A stretch of 64,000 nt of DNA from Acidobacteriota bacterium. Lineage in GTDB: Bacteria > Acidobacteriota > Terriglobia > Versatilivoradales > Versatilivoraceae. The notes below the pieces were generated by a model. It ran no database searches. It had not been told where the DNA came from and was given only the letters and a program-made list of their open reading frames with translations. The position numbers were made by a program, and so were the translations under genes. This document shows positions 8,875-17,827 of this stretch, piece by piece (within the stretch, counting starts at the first letter, position 1; every line of letters begins with the position of its first letter). The stretch is from positions 1 to 64,000 of the forward strand of contig JAPPDF010000073.1 in NCBI GenBank assembly GCA_028875575.1, in the 5' to 3' direction.

Positions 8875-9882
8875 CTACTGCCCGGCTCCCGGATCCAACG
8901 GGGGAAATAGACTGTAACCAGGCACGTTGATGCCGATCTTGAAGAGGCTCTTGCCGGCGGTAACATAAAGGGTTTTCTTGTCGCTCCCTCCAAAGGTCAT
9001 GTTGGTCACCACGTCTTCCGGGATGGGTATCCTGTCCAATAGCCTGCCCCGAGGAGAAATCACGTAGATCCCAGCCGGGTTGACATTGGATTCTCCCTCC
9101 CGCTTCGGCAAGGTAATTCCGGCAGCCGTCCACAGGTTTCCTTGCATATCAACGCGTAGACCGTCACCGGGTCGCCCCACACCGAAGTCGTAGACCAGCC
9201 TTTGTCCGGAAACCGCGCCCCCGGGACTGAGCTCAAACCCCCAGATTTTTCGGGCTCCGCCCGGACTGATGTTGTAATCCGCCACATAGAGAAAACGGTC
9301 GTCCGGACTGACCGCGATCCCGTTGGGTTGCTGGATTGCAGGCTGCTCCAATATTCTGGAGACTCTTCCGTCGCAGTCCAGGCGATAGACGGCTTCGACA
9401 TCCATCTCCATGGTGGAACGGTCGCCATAACAGGGATCGGTGAAATAGATACGCCCCTTTCGGTCGATGGCCAAGTCGTTGGGGCTATTGTAACGCCGAC
9501 CATCAAATCGCTCCGTCAACACCTCGACCTGGCCGGTTTCCAGATCGGTGCGTACGATCCGACGACGGCCACCCGACCCCATTTCGCAGCCCTCGCAACT
9601 GACCAGCCTCCCTCGGCTGTCGAACAGGTTTCCGTTGGTCCTGCCGCTGTCCGCCCTGAAGACGGAGAGCTGCCCGTCCGCCGCACGCTTCATCACTCGA
9701 TTGTTGATGATGTCGCTGAAGTAGACGCTGCCGTCGGAGTGGTACGCCGGTCCCTCGGCAAAGGCGATGGTTGCGGCCCGGCTCAGCCGGGCACCGGTGT
9801 TCAGGAAACGCCGGGGCGACGGCAGGCAGGCTCGATCCGCCGGGTTTGGTTCCGACATTTCCCTTGATCGGGCTGCATTCAT
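8875..9882 (-). CDS. SMP-30/gluconolactonase family lactonase
   Basis: A 335-residue six-bladed beta-propeller of the SMP-30/gluconolaconase/LRE family, which hydrolyses sugar lactones using a bound divalent metal. Motifs in order are FAEGPAYHSDGSVYFSD (metal-binding Glu in the first strand), NGNLFDSRGRL, NSPNDLAIDRKGRIYFTDPCYG, QPNGIAVSPDDRFLYVADYN and GDGLRVDMQGNLW. The ATG at 9882 is preferred because an earlier in-frame start would overlap the upstream hydrolase by 64 bases and add a poor N terminus. There is no signal peptide, so it is cytoplasmic. It sits inside the isomerase/MBL module and fits hydrolysis of a lactone made by the dehydrogenases. Confidence 0.9.
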   Translation of the reverse strand: MNAARSREMSEPNPADRACLPSPRRFLNTGARLSRAATIAFAEGPAYHSDGSVYFSDIINNRVMKRAADGQLSVFRADSGRTNGNLFDSRGRLVSCEGCEMGSGGRRRIVRTDLETGQVEVLTERFDGRRYNSPNDLAIDRKGRIYFTDPCYGDRSTMEMDVEAVYRLDCDGRVSRILEQPAIQQPNGIAVSPDDRFLYVADYNISPGGARKIWGFELSPGGAVSGQRLVYDFGVGRPGDGLRVDMQGNLWTAAGITLPKREGESNVNPAGIYVISPRGRLLDRIPIPEDVVTNMTFGGSDKKTLYVTAGKSLFKIGINVPGYSLFPPLDPGAGQ

Positions 9883-9911
9883 GGTGGCACCGGAGCGTCC
9901 GGAGTGTTTCC

Positions 9912-10619
9912 TCAGCACTGGTGTCTTCTGGGATCGGCGGAAGCCTCCAGCACCAGGATGGCCGGCTTCTTCCATCCCGCCGGTCCCGATGAGAGCCGTA
10001 CGGTTGTGGACCGCGTATGGATCAAGGGGTCGGCGGGGCGGGTCTTCAGGAAATCACCCAGGGGGCGCATCCTGCTGGGCCACCACAGCAAGAAGTGCAT
10101 GGGGATGATCCATCGCGGTCTCAATTGGTCGATAAGACTCGACAGCTCTTCCAGAGTCAGCGTGTTGGCCTGACCGGCGATGGCCAGCAGGACATCGCAC
10201 TTGCCCTCGAAGATCGACAGTTCCGCCGGGCTGAGGCCATAGCCCAGATCCCCCAGATGCAGAATCCAGAGATCCTCAACCTTGAGGGCGTAGAGCGCGT
10301 TGTCCTTGGGACTGCCGCTTTCGTGAAGGGGCGATTCGGCCGCGCCCAGTGGAACCAGCGGGTTGCCGTCCACCTCGGCTTGGCGGTCTTCGCGCACCAA
10401 GTCCAGGGCGTTGATGACTTCCGGGGTTCCGTGGATCAGCCCGGGATCTCCGTGCGCCAGGTCATCCAGGGAGCTGACAATGGCCAGGTCCCCCTGGATG
10501 GCCGGTCCGGCCGGCAAACCCAGGCGGGTCGGAGAAAAGGGATCGGTGACGATGACCGGGCCGCCGTCCCGCCAGATGCGAAAACAGGCATGGCCAACCC
10601 ACTCGATGTTCACGGCCAC
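9912..10619 (-). CDS. MBL-fold (UlaG-like) hydrolase with altered metal motif, copy 1
   Basis: A 235-residue metallo-beta-lactamase-fold protein resembling the UlaG/COG2220 group. GHACFRIW at residues 9-16 and TDPFSP match the fold. The usual HxHxDH loop is replaced by LDDLAH at 51-56 and keeps only the last His. Later ligands are present: H121 and D124 in HLGDLG and H175 in PMHF. The GTG start at 10619 aligns with the paralog's N terminus and overlaps the upstream isomerase stop by 10 bases, with GGAGG upstream. It may be a lactonase-like hydrolase with one metal or other chemistry, or a non-catalytic relative. Confidence 0.85.
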   Translation of the reverse strand: MAVNIEWVGHACFRIWRDGGPVIVTDPFSPTRLGLPAGPAIQGDLAIVSSLDDLAHGDPGLIHGTPEVINALDLVREDRQAEVDGNPLVPLGAAESPLHESGSPKDNALYALKVEDLWILHLGDLGYGLSPAELSIFEGKCDVLLAIAGQANTLTLEELSSLIDQLRPRWIIPMHFLLWWPSRMRPLGDFLKTRPADPLIHTRSTTVRLSSGPAGWKKPAILVLEASADPRRHQC

Positions 10620-11626
10620 TCGATGTCATCCTCCGTAATCTGGTGGAATCCTGCCAGTTCCCACCAGCCGGTCCCTTTCCCGGGCGGCGGTCCCATCACC
10701 AGGGGCTTGAGGAACTGGATGGACTTTTCCAATCCCTCCCGCACATCCATGTAGTCGCACTCCATCTCGACCGAGAGGGCTCCCTCATATCCGATGAAGC
10801 GCAAGGTGGTGATGAAATCGCGCCAGAACCGCCGATCGTGGCCCCAGCCGATCAGGTTGAAGGTCCAGGACCGCTTTTCTGGGTTGGACGGGGTCTGGGT
10901 GGTGTCCAGCAATCCCTGCAGCTTCAGGTTGCGGGGCTCCATGCGGGTATCCTTGATATGGACGTGCAGGAGCCGATCCCCCAGGTAGGCGATGGTTTCC
11001 AGCACGTCTATGTGCTGGACGAAGAGATGTGACGGATCCAGGTTGCATCCCACAATCGGTCCGATGGCTTCCCGCAACTTCATGACCGTCACCGGTGTGT
11101 GCACGATGTCGCCGATCCAGGGCTCGAAAGCCAGGCGGCAGCCGTGATCGCGGGCAACGGCGGCGTGTTCCCGCCAGAAAGGAATGACCCGCTCCTCCCA
11201 CTGCCAGCGCAGAATGGCCCGGTTGCGGGCATTGGTGGGGTCCACCACCCAACAGGGGCAGGAATCTCCGGGCGCTCCCGGCGGGCTGCCCGCGTTCAAT
11301 GTCAACAGATCCACCCCCGTGGCCTCGGCCAGGCGGCAGACTCTGCGAAAGTGCTCGGAGTATTGCCTGGCTTCCGCCGGGTCGGGCGAGAGTCCGTTTC
11401 CGTGAGCCGAATAGGCGCTGATGGTAAAGCCGTGGTCATCCAGCGCGCCCTTCCAGCGCTTTAACGCTTCAGGGTCGGACAGCAGTTTTGGAAGGTCGCA
11501 GTACTTTCGGCTGGCTTCCCCCAAGCAGGCGATCTCGATCATCTCGACGCCCTGCTTTTGGGCGAAATCCAAGCCTTCCTCGAAATCGAAGGGCAGCAGG
11601 AAAAGCGTGTTGACACCGATTTTCAC
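10610..11626 (-). CDS. Sugar phosphate isomerase/epimerase-like TIM barrel, copy 2
   Basis: A 338-residue AP-endonuclease-2-type TIM barrel with the same ligand pattern as the gene at 7824-8792: FEPWIGD, NLDPSHLFVQ, HVHIKDT and SVEMECD. The two share NLDPSHLF, SWxF or SWGY and a C-terminal SIQFLKPL or SVEFLKPL segment, which points to an internal duplication. Its stop overlaps the start of the following MBL-fold gene, so the pair is translationally coupled. It probably acts on a keto-sugar or inosose-like substrate; the substrate is not determinable from sequence. Confidence 0.9.
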   Translation of the reverse strand: MKIGVNTLFLLPFDFEEGLDFAQKQGVEMIEIACLGEASRKYCDLPKLLSDPEALKRWKGALDDHGFTISAYSAHGNGLSPDPAEARQYSEHFRRVCRLAEATGVDLLTLNAGSPPGAPGDSCPCWVVDPTNARNRAILRWQWEERVIPFWREHAAVARDHGCRLAFEPWIGDIVHTPVTVMKLREAIGPIVGCNLDPSHLFVQHIDVLETIAYLGDRLLHVHIKDTRMEPRNLKLQGLLDTTQTPSNPEKRSWTFNLIGWGHDRRFWRDFITTLRFIGYEGALSVEMECDYMDVREGLEKSIQFLKPLVMGPPPGKGTGWWELAGFHQITEDDIEWP

Positions 11627-11685
11627 TTCTTACCTCCTCCCGGGGACCCGGTACGGGCCTGGGTGCATTCCGGGCTTCCATCCAA

Positions 11686-12405
11686 TCAATCTTCCAGACC
11701 GACAGTGGGTTGGTATCCGCTGGGCTCGAGGGCGACGATGGTTGGGCGGTCCAGAACCGGCAGGTCGATGGGAAATTCGACTACCGAAGACCTGGGAAAG
11801 ATCAGGGGGTCCTCCCGGCGGCGGTCCAGGAATTCCCGCAGGGGTCGCATGGGTCCCGACACCGGAGGCAGCGCGAAATGCATGGGAATGATCCACCTGG
11901 GTTTGAGATGATCGATCATCGCATCCAGATCCGGCAGGGACAAGGTGTTGTACTGACCCACGATGGCGAGCATGACCTCGCATCGCCCTTCGAAGGGAGC
12001 CACTTCCTCCCGCGGCAGCCCATATCCGAGATCGCCCATGTGCATGACCCACACCCCTCCCACCTGCAGGGCATAGAGGGCGTTGTCCTTGGGGCTTCCA
12101 CTGTCGTGAATGGGCGATTCGGCTGCCCCTACAGTTACCAGCGGGCTGCCGTCGACTTCAACTTCCAATCCCTTCTCGACCACATCCAGAGCATCGATGA
12201 CTCTCCGACGTCCCCGCACCAGCTCGGGGTATCCGTGGGCGTCGTCGGTCAGTGAGCTGACGATGACGGTATTGCCATCGACCCTGGCCGCATCCTCCGG
12301 CAAGTAGACGGTCTTGGGCGTGTAGGGGTCCATGACGATGACCGGTCCCCCCTCCCGCCAGACCCGAAAGCAGGCATGTCCTACCCATTCCACCTTTACC
12401 GACAT
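11686..12405 (-). CDS. MBL-fold (UlaG-like) hydrolase with altered metal motif, copy 2
   Basis: A 239-residue MBL-fold protein, a clear paralog of the gene at 9912-10619. VEWVGHACFR, GAAESP, SGSPKDNALYAL, HxGDLGYGL and PRWIIPMHF are shared. The start is ATG 12405 with GGAGGG eight bases upstream; the longer open frame upstream is a shadow of the next gene. The HxHxDH loop reads LTDDAH (52-57), again with only the terminal His kept. H122 and H176 are retained. Two paralogs with the same substitution suggest a distinct subfamily, not random decay. Confidence 0.86.
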   Translation of the reverse strand: MSVKVEWVGHACFRVWREGGPVIVMDPYTPKTVYLPEDAARVDGNTVIVSSLTDDAHGYPELVRGRRRVIDALDVVEKGLEVEVDGSPLVTVGAAESPIHDSGSPKDNALYALQVGGVWVMHMGDLGYGLPREEVAPFEGRCEVMLAIVGQYNTLSLPDLDAMIDHLKPRWIIPMHFALPPVSGPMRPLREFLDRRREDPLIFPRSSVVEFPIDLPVLDRPTIVALEPSGYQPTVGLED

Positions 12406-12473
12406 AATCCCTCCAGCTTGGCTTTGGCCCGGGGAAGGAACGCCAGCCCCGGAAGTCTCCGTTTCTCGAAGAC

Positions 12474-14216
12474 TCAATACAGGGCCAGGGCTCTGCCCGG
12501 ACCTCCATGACTGTCTCGGATCTTGATGGGTGCGAAGATGAAGTAGGCTCGTTGCGGCACCTCGCCGAGCCCGATCAAGGATTCGACCCCCACCAGCCCG
12601 CGGCTCCCCAGCGCCCAGTAGGTCATCAAGGCCCGGCGGGGCTCGGCGCCTCCCAACGTGGGACCGTCGGTGCCGACGCAACGGATCCCCTTCTCGGCCA
12701 GGTAGACGACGGCCTCCGGTCCCGGCGCCGGCCATCCTTCGCTGCGGCCGTTCAACGGATCTGCCATGAACCGGTTGCCTTCAGGGAAAGGCTTGAAATA
12801 GCGGTCGCTGTAACCGCTGCGGAAAATGACGATCTCCCCCTTCTTGAGAGGTCCATGCTTGGCCTCATACTCCTGAATGACCTCAGGAGTGATTTCCGGG
12901 GAGGCTGGCCACTGATCCTTGGAGGTGGACCCGATCAGATGTTGCACGTCGATGACCCGAGCCCAACCGCAAGTCTGGGAAAGCGGCACCTGTTCCGTGG
13001 TCACCCGACTGGTCCCCCTCTTCCCGAAACGCCGTTCGTAGGCCGCCAGCCACTGCCGCACCTCCGGCGCGTATGTCTGGTTGTCGAAACCGGGCGGGGG
13101 CAGGGCGTAGGCCGGCGGCACCAGGTGGGTGCCGGTATGACTGTCCAGGTGGTGGAGCTTCATCCCGTAGGGGGGGATGATATTCCGCAGATAGGGATGA
13201 CGGTTGTTGCCGACTCCCCTGCCGGGCCACCAAACCGGGAGATTGTCGGCCAGCAGCACCGACAGGTCGATGACCCGCTTGTTCCTGGCCGACTCGATCA
13301 ACTGCCCGGCCAAGGGCTGGCCCACGATGGCGAATGCCCTGGATTCGGCGCCGATCCCCTGGGAATGCTTGAGGCCGACGGTACAGTAGAGGGCCCCGGT
13401 TGTCGGCAGCTTCCCCAGGCGGGTCGCTCCTTCAGTCCAGATCATTCCGTGCTTGAGACCGGCATAGTGAGTCTCCTCGGCGATGGGTCCCGGGATCGGC
13501 CCCATGCTGGGGCTGTCGGTGCCGAGCGTCATCACTTTTCGGGTCGCCAGGTACTCCATGCACTGGGGAGTGGGGTCGGGCCAACCCGGCGTCCTGCCCT
13601 CCAGGGGATCGGCGACGAATCCACGTCCCGACGGAAAGGGACGGTAGTAGCGGTCGCTGAAACCGCTGTAGAAGAGCACCGCATCGCCAAGTCCCAGGGG
13701 GCGGTGCCGCTGTTCCCAGGCCTGCACGTGCCTGGCTTCGACCAGGGAGCTGTGGCCATTGGGTGCGCTGTCGAGCAGTTCCCGAATGTCGATGACGCAG
13801 GCTTCTCCCACAAACTGCCAGGCCGGCACCTTGTCCCCGGTTACCAGGCCGTAGGGCCCGGCGTTGGGTTTCCCGGAATCGGGGGGCGCCACTGAATGGG
13901 TCGGTCCGTCGAACTGGGTGCCCACGTTCTCATCCAGCGTCAGAATATCCGAGTTGTAGGCGCTGAGCGGACCGATCCGCCGGTAGTGGTTGATCTGAAA
14001 TCCCGGCCCGGCGCCGGGCCAACTGCAGGGGAACTCTGGGGCAACCATGAGGGAAAGGTCGACGAACTCCGGCCCCGGGTGCTTATCGGCCTGAATCCGC
14101 CCCGGCTGCAAACTCCAGGCCAGGCATCCCAGGATCACCAGAGTGAAGAAGACGGCCTTCGCCGACAGTGAAGGGCGGGACGAAGAACAAGGACTCGAAA
14201 ACCGTTTAGGGCGCAT
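12474..14216 (-). CDS. Secreted tandem cyclase-family protein (two kynurenine-formamidase-like domains)
   Basis: A 580-residue protein with an N-terminal hydrophobic signal or anchor (about 20-38), then two cyclase/formamidase-fold domains (about 50-310 and 315-565). Each has the signature YSGFSDRYYxPFPxGxxFxADPLxGR or its equivalent (RSGYSDRYFKPFPEGNRFMADPLNGR in the second) and a GTDxPxxG segment. Single-domain relatives are metal-dependent amide or lactone hydrolases of about 250 residues. The metal motif HxGTHxDxPxH is split. The first domain has N97-x-G-T-Q101-x-D103-x-P-x-H107. The second has H360-x-G-T-H364-x-V366-x-P-x-Y370. It is probably periplasmic. Whether it hydrolyses a cyclic amide, ester or lactone is unknown. 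Confidence 0.86.
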   Translation of the reverse strand: MRPKRFSSPCSSSRPSLSAKAVFFTLVILGCLAWSLQPGRIQADKHPGPEFVDLSLMVAPEFPCSWPGAGPGFQINHYRRIGPLSAYNSDILTLDENVGTQFDGPTHSVAPPDSGKPNAGPYGLVTGDKVPAWQFVGEACVIDIRELLDSAPNGHSSLVEARHVQAWEQRHRPLGLGDAVLFYSGFSDRYYRPFPSGRGFVADPLEGRTPGWPDPTPQCMEYLATRKVMTLGTDSPSMGPIPGPIAEETHYAGLKHGMIWTEGATRLGKLPTTGALYCTVGLKHSQGIGAESRAFAIVGQPLAGQLIESARNKRVIDLSVLLADNLPVWWPGRGVGNNRHPYLRNIIPPYGMKLHHLDSHTGTHLVPPAYALPPPGFDNQTYAPEVRQWLAAYERRFGKRGTSRVTTEQVPLSQTCGWARVIDVQHLIGSTSKDQWPASPEITPEVIQEYEAKHGPLKKGEIVIFRSGYSDRYFKPFPEGNRFMADPLNGRSEGWPAPGPEAVVYLAEKGIRCVGTDGPTLGGAEPRRALMTYWALGSRGLVGVESLIGLGEVPQRAYFIFAPIKIRDSHGGPGRALALY

Positions 14217-14555
14217 CGATTCAAACCTCGCGGGGACTCGCTGTCAGAGGGACAACCGACTTGCTTTGACTGGCGTTCAGGGCTGCTAACCTTATCAATA
14301 TCGGAAAGCCCATTGCAACCGATGGAACGGAGAGTGAAGTTTGAAGTGTGAAGTGAGAAGGGTGAAGTTTGATGGGTGAAGGGTGGAGAGTGAAGAGTGA
14401 TCTGATTGGAGCATTAATCACCTTGCTGATCTCGGTCCTGATGCTTAAAGTGCAACCACGTCACAAGGCGCTTGTCTGCTCCTCAAACCCTCCGCCGTCC
14501 ACCTCTTCACACCTCAAACTTCCAACTTCATACTTCACACTCCTCACTTCTCACT
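14217..14555. repeat. Intergenic region with inverted GAAGTTTGAAG-type repeats
   Basis: A 339-base gap. The left arm (about 14331-14400) is a degenerate string of GTGAAG and GTTTGAAGTG units. The right arm (about 14500-14575) is its reverse complement, with about 100 bases of ordinary sequence between. The right arm runs into the M81 peptidase gene, whose last codons and stop (NEV and TGA) are written in repeat. Small open frames here are low-complexity and not supported as genes. Confidence 0.7.
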
Positions 14556-16052
14556 TCAAACTTCATTACTCGGATACTGCGCTTCCAACTCCAGTGGATA
14601 GAGCGGGCGCCGGCGGCGGTGGTAGGTGAAACTGGCCGGATTCACGCAGGTGGCCCCCGGCGTGTCCACCAGGATGGTCCGGGCCGCGACCGGATTGTAG
14701 GCGGCTCTGGGGGCAATCACACCCTTGGCCACCAGGATCTTCTTGGATTCCGGCTTGATTCCCAGGCTCTTGACCTGCTCCAGGCTCACCGGAGCCATCT
14801 TCACGCTGGTCAGCACCAGGGTGTGCTGCTCGGGGGTCTCTACGACCGCCGTCACCCCCTGGTCGAAGGAACCCCAGCCTCCATGCCTCACTTCCGGTTC
14901 CTGAAAGATGCCATCCGAGATCATCCGCACCCGGCCCTGAATGGGGACCGGGGAGCCGTGCCGGTCATCGGTCTTGGCTCCGACCTCCAGCTTCACCGGG
15001 TTGCGAACCCCGGCTTCCACGCAGCGGGCCACCGACCCGGCATCGAACAGGACCACCATGGCATTGGAGGCTTTCTGGGCCACGATTTCGGCCAGCACGA
15101 CGGTGGAGTCTCCCGGACTTCCGCCGCCGACGTTGTCACCGATATCCATCAGCACCACCGGGGCCTCGGGGACCCGCATGGCCATGGCCACCGCCTCGGC
15201 CGCATCGGGCAGGTCGGCCTGGAATTCCTCCCGCCGGTCCCAGGCCCGTTGGGCCATCCAGCGCGCCGCCTTGCGGGCCAGGTCTCGGTCGCGGTCAGCC
15301 ACGGCCAGAAAGCTGGCCCCGAATTCCTCCACGTCCGAGTAGGAAAATCCCATGGCCACGCTGGCGGACAGAATTCCCTGCCACCGCAAGACCGACTCAA
15401 CATCCTCGTACAACCCCTTGGACGGATTCTCGTCCGTGTACTGCTTGGCGATGCTGATGATCAGTGGCGGGCATTCGAGGGCTTGCACCGGTCGAATCTC
15501 TCCCCGCAGCGTCCGGCCGAGCAATGAAGCGGCTTCCAGTCCTCGGGTTTTCTGGTCCAGATGGGGATTGGAACGATAAATGGTGGTGGCGTCGGTACTG
15601 GCCGCCATTCCCGGAGAAACGTTGGCATGCAGGTCCAGCGTCATGACGACGGGGACATCCGGCCCCACGATTTCCCGCAACCTCCGAGCCATCTCGCCGT
15701 CGGCGTCGGGGAATTCCTCCGACACGGTGGCCCCGTGCAATGCCAGATAGAGGCCGTCCAGGGGCAGGGCCGCCTTCAGAGCCTCGACCGTCTCATCCGC
15801 TATGGCGTCGAAGGTCTCCCGGACTATGGTGCCGCTCGGCATGGCGAAGGCCGCCACAAGCGGAACGGGCTCCAAACCGTTGGATTGGGCGCCCTCCAGA
15901 AAGCCACTCAGTTCGTGATTGCCTCCGGTCCAGCGCTCTATCAGCCCCCTGCCCCGGGTCAGGCTGACCTGTTCAAAGTGCTTGTAGGTGGTGGGGGTGA
16001 CTGCAAAGGTATTGGATTCATGGATAAATCCCATAACACCAACGCGTTTCAT
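14556..16052 (-). CDS. M81 family metallopeptidase (MlrC-like)
   Basis: A 498-residue protein of the M81/MlrC family, named for the Sphingomonas enzyme that degrades linearised microcystin. The N-terminal DUF1485 domain (about 1-295) carries HESNTF at 11-16, LHGATV near 106 and the zinc motif LDLHANVS with D140 and H142. A second His comes in NPHLD about 24 residues later. The C-terminal MlrC domain follows with DNVGGGSPGDST. There is no signal peptide. In non-Sphingomonas genomes the substrates are unknown. Beside the double cyclase and hydantoinase genes it may hydrolyse small peptides or cyclic amides. A distant paralog is at 32288-33751. Confidence 0.9.
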   Translation of the reverse strand: MKRVGVMGFIHESNTFAVTPTTYKHFEQVSLTRGRGLIERWTGGNHELSGFLEGAQSNGLEPVPLVAAFAMPSGTIVRETFDAIADETVEALKAALPLDGLYLALHGATVSEEFPDADGEMARRLREIVGPDVPVVMTLDLHANVSPGMAASTDATTIYRSNPHLDQKTRGLEAASLLGRTLRGEIRPVQALECPPLIISIAKQYTDENPSKGLYEDVESVLRWQGILSASVAMGFSYSDVEEFGASFLAVADRDRDLARKAARWMAQRAWDRREEFQADLPDAAEAVAMAMRVPEAPVVLMDIGDNVGGGSPGDSTVVLAEIVAQKASNAMVVLFDAGSVARCVEAGVRNPVKLEVGAKTDDRHGSPVPIQGRVRMISDGIFQEPEVRHGGWGSFDQGVTAVVETPEQHTLVLTSVKMAPVSLEQVKSLGIKPESKKILVAKGVIAPRAAYNPVAARTILVDTPGATCVNPASFTYHRRRRPLYPLELEAQYPSNEV

Positions 16053-16150
16053 TAGATGTACGCCTCCCTTTCGTCCTTATGGTGTCAAACTGTCCGGGAA
16101 TTCCGACAGGCCTTTGCCGGAAATACCACAGTACGCACAACCATCCTTGC

Positions 16151-17134
16151 TTAGTCCCAGGAGTTCATTTCCACCATCCATTCAGGCGGGAAATCCATCT
16201 CCAGGGACTGCAAGGCATTGTCCAGATGGCCGGTGTGGCGAGCTCCGATCAGCACGGAGTCGACCCCCTCCCGCTTGAGGACCCACCCCATGGCCAGTTG
16301 AACCATGGAAAGACCCGTTCGGTCCGCCATCTGCCGAAGTTGCTCGACGACCCGAAAGCTGCGCGGGTGGAAATAGACGTCCACGTGGCCGGGAATCACG
16401 TCGAAGCGGGTGCCCTTGGGAATCTCGGCCTGATCGGCCGTGTACTTTCCGGCCAGGAATCCCGCCCCCAGCGGACTGTAGGTCACCACCCCGACCTCCT
16501 GCCGTTGACACAGGGGCAGCAGATCCGTCTCGATCTCGCGGCGAGCCAGATTATAGATGGGTTGAATGACCCCGAGGCGGGGCAAGCCCGTCCGACGACT
16601 CAGTCCGAGAGCTTCCGACAGTTGCGCGTCGGAGAAATTGCTGCATCCGCTGCAGCGAATCCTGCCGTCCTTCTCTCCTCGATCCAGCGCCGCCAAACCT
16701 TCTTCCAACGGGACGCCGGGATCATACTTGTGGAACAGGTAGAGATCAATGTAGTCGGTCTGGAGACGACGCAGGCTGGCTTCCAGGGCCTCCTCTACTT
16801 CCTGCCGGCTCTTGTTGGCCGATACCTTGGTCTGAATGGTGACCCGGGAGCGCACCCCCCGGGATTTCAGCCAACGGCCCAGAATTTTCTCCGAGGAGTA
16901 CATTTCGCCGCTCACCTCGCGCACGTCCTCGACTCCCAGGTTGTCGCGCCGATATTCTCGGGCCTGCCCGCCGCCGTAGGCCTCAGCGGTATCGAAAAGG
17001 GTAATGCCGCGTTCCAGGGCAGCGTCCATGATCTGAAACGAGGTGGCCTCGTCAATTTCCCTACCGAATGTGGCGCAGCCCAGGCCGAGTCGGCTGACCA
17101 CGATGCCGCTGCGGCCCAATGACCTCATTTCCAT
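16151..17134 (-). CDS. Aldo/keto reductase
   Basis: A 327-residue NADP-dependent TIM-barrel reductase. The catalytic tetrad is visible: D48 and Y53 in LFDTAEAYG, K103 in IQTKVS and H135 in LFHKYD. C-terminal cofactor residues follow (GARHTGHLDNAL). The start is ATG 17134, with GAGGGG about six bases upstream; a longer in-frame start adds an Arg-rich tail with no family match. It most resembles the YghZ/IolS-like group that reduces aldehydes or ketones of sugars. It is transcribed with the surrounding catabolic genes. Confidence 0.92.
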   Translation of the reverse strand: MEMRSLGRSGIVVSRLGLGCATFGREIDEATSFQIMDAALERGITLFDTAEAYGGGQAREYRRDNLGVEDVREVSGEMYSSEKILGRWLKSRGVRSRVTIQTKVSANKSRQEVEEALEASLRRLQTDYIDLYLFHKYDPGVPLEEGLAALDRGEKDGRIRCSGCSNFSDAQLSEALGLSRRTGLPRLGVIQPIYNLARREIETDLLPLCQRQEVGVVTYSPLGAGFLAGKYTADQAEIPKGTRFDVIPGHVDVYFHPRSFRVVEQLRQMADRTGLSMVQLAMGWVLKREGVDSVLIGARHTGHLDNALQSLEMDFPPEWMVEMNSWD

Positions 17135-17216
17135 TGCTTTTCCCCTCGCCAGAAAATTGGAGCCGGTCCGAGCGGGCCGACCTCTTGGCGGCAAACGACG
17201 CCGCCCATAACCTCCA

Positions 17217-17768
17217 TCAGGACTTCAAACCTGCCATATATTCATCCCTGAGGATACCCATGAGGATCAGGTCATGCCACTGGCCCCGGGAGTAGTGCCA
17301 GTCCCGCAGAGCCCCCTCCTCCTGGAACCCGCACTTCCGGTAGCAGCGATAACCCCGCTTGTTGGCTCGAATCACCCTGAGACCGACGCGGTGCAGGTTC
17401 AACTCCTCGAAGCAGACTTTCAGGAACAGCCGCAGGGCTTCCTCACCCAGGCCCTTGGATAGCGAAGTGACATCTCCAATGACTATTCCCACCTCGGTGT
17501 TCTGTCGCCGCAGATCCAGATATTCATAGCCGATATGGCCCAGATACTTGTGGTCCTCCCGGCGACAGATGGCGAATTTTCGGTTGGCGGGGTCCACGTT
17601 GTTGACCTGAGCCTCCACAAAGGCTCGAGCCTGCTCCAGAGATTCGGGCCAGACATAGGAACCCGTCCACCATACGATCTCATCCAGGGTTCGCCACTGG
17701 TAGAGGGCCTCGACATCGCTCAGCAGGTATTCCCTCAGATACACTCTGTCTCCTAGAAAGTGGGGCAT
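17217..17768 (-). CDS. GNAT family N-acetyltransferase
   Basis: A 183-residue GNAT protein of the RimJ/RimL-like group. An N-terminal GDRVYLREYLLSDVEALYQW strand-helix is followed by the acetyl-CoA-binding core (IGDVTSLSKGLGEEALRLFL) and the C-terminal NKRGYRCYRKCGF motif. The start ATG 17768 has a strong GGGAGGAAGAGC upstream; the longer open frame is a shadow of the next gene. It may acetylate a small amine or protein N terminus. No specific substrate can be named. The spacing to both neighbours (about 60-80 bases) allows co-transcription. Confidence 0.88.
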   Translation of the reverse strand: MPHFLGDRVYLREYLLSDVEALYQWRTLDEIVWWTGSYVWPESLEQARAFVEAQVNNVDPANRKFAICRREDHKYLGHIGYEYLDLRRQNTEVGIVIGDVTSLSKGLGEEALRLFLKVCFEELNLHRVGLRVIRANKRGYRCYRKCGFQEEGALRDWHYSRGQWHDLILMGILRDEYMAGLKS

Positions 17769-17827
17769 GCTCTTCCTCCCTTCTTGGTTGAATTCCTTTC
17801 CTGAAACACACTGAATTCCGAACGCTC

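Noticed and set aside
12507-13895. A 462-codon plus-strand frame over the double cyclase
   Set aside because: The minus-strand gene has two conserved domains, and the plus-strand frame shows no family features.
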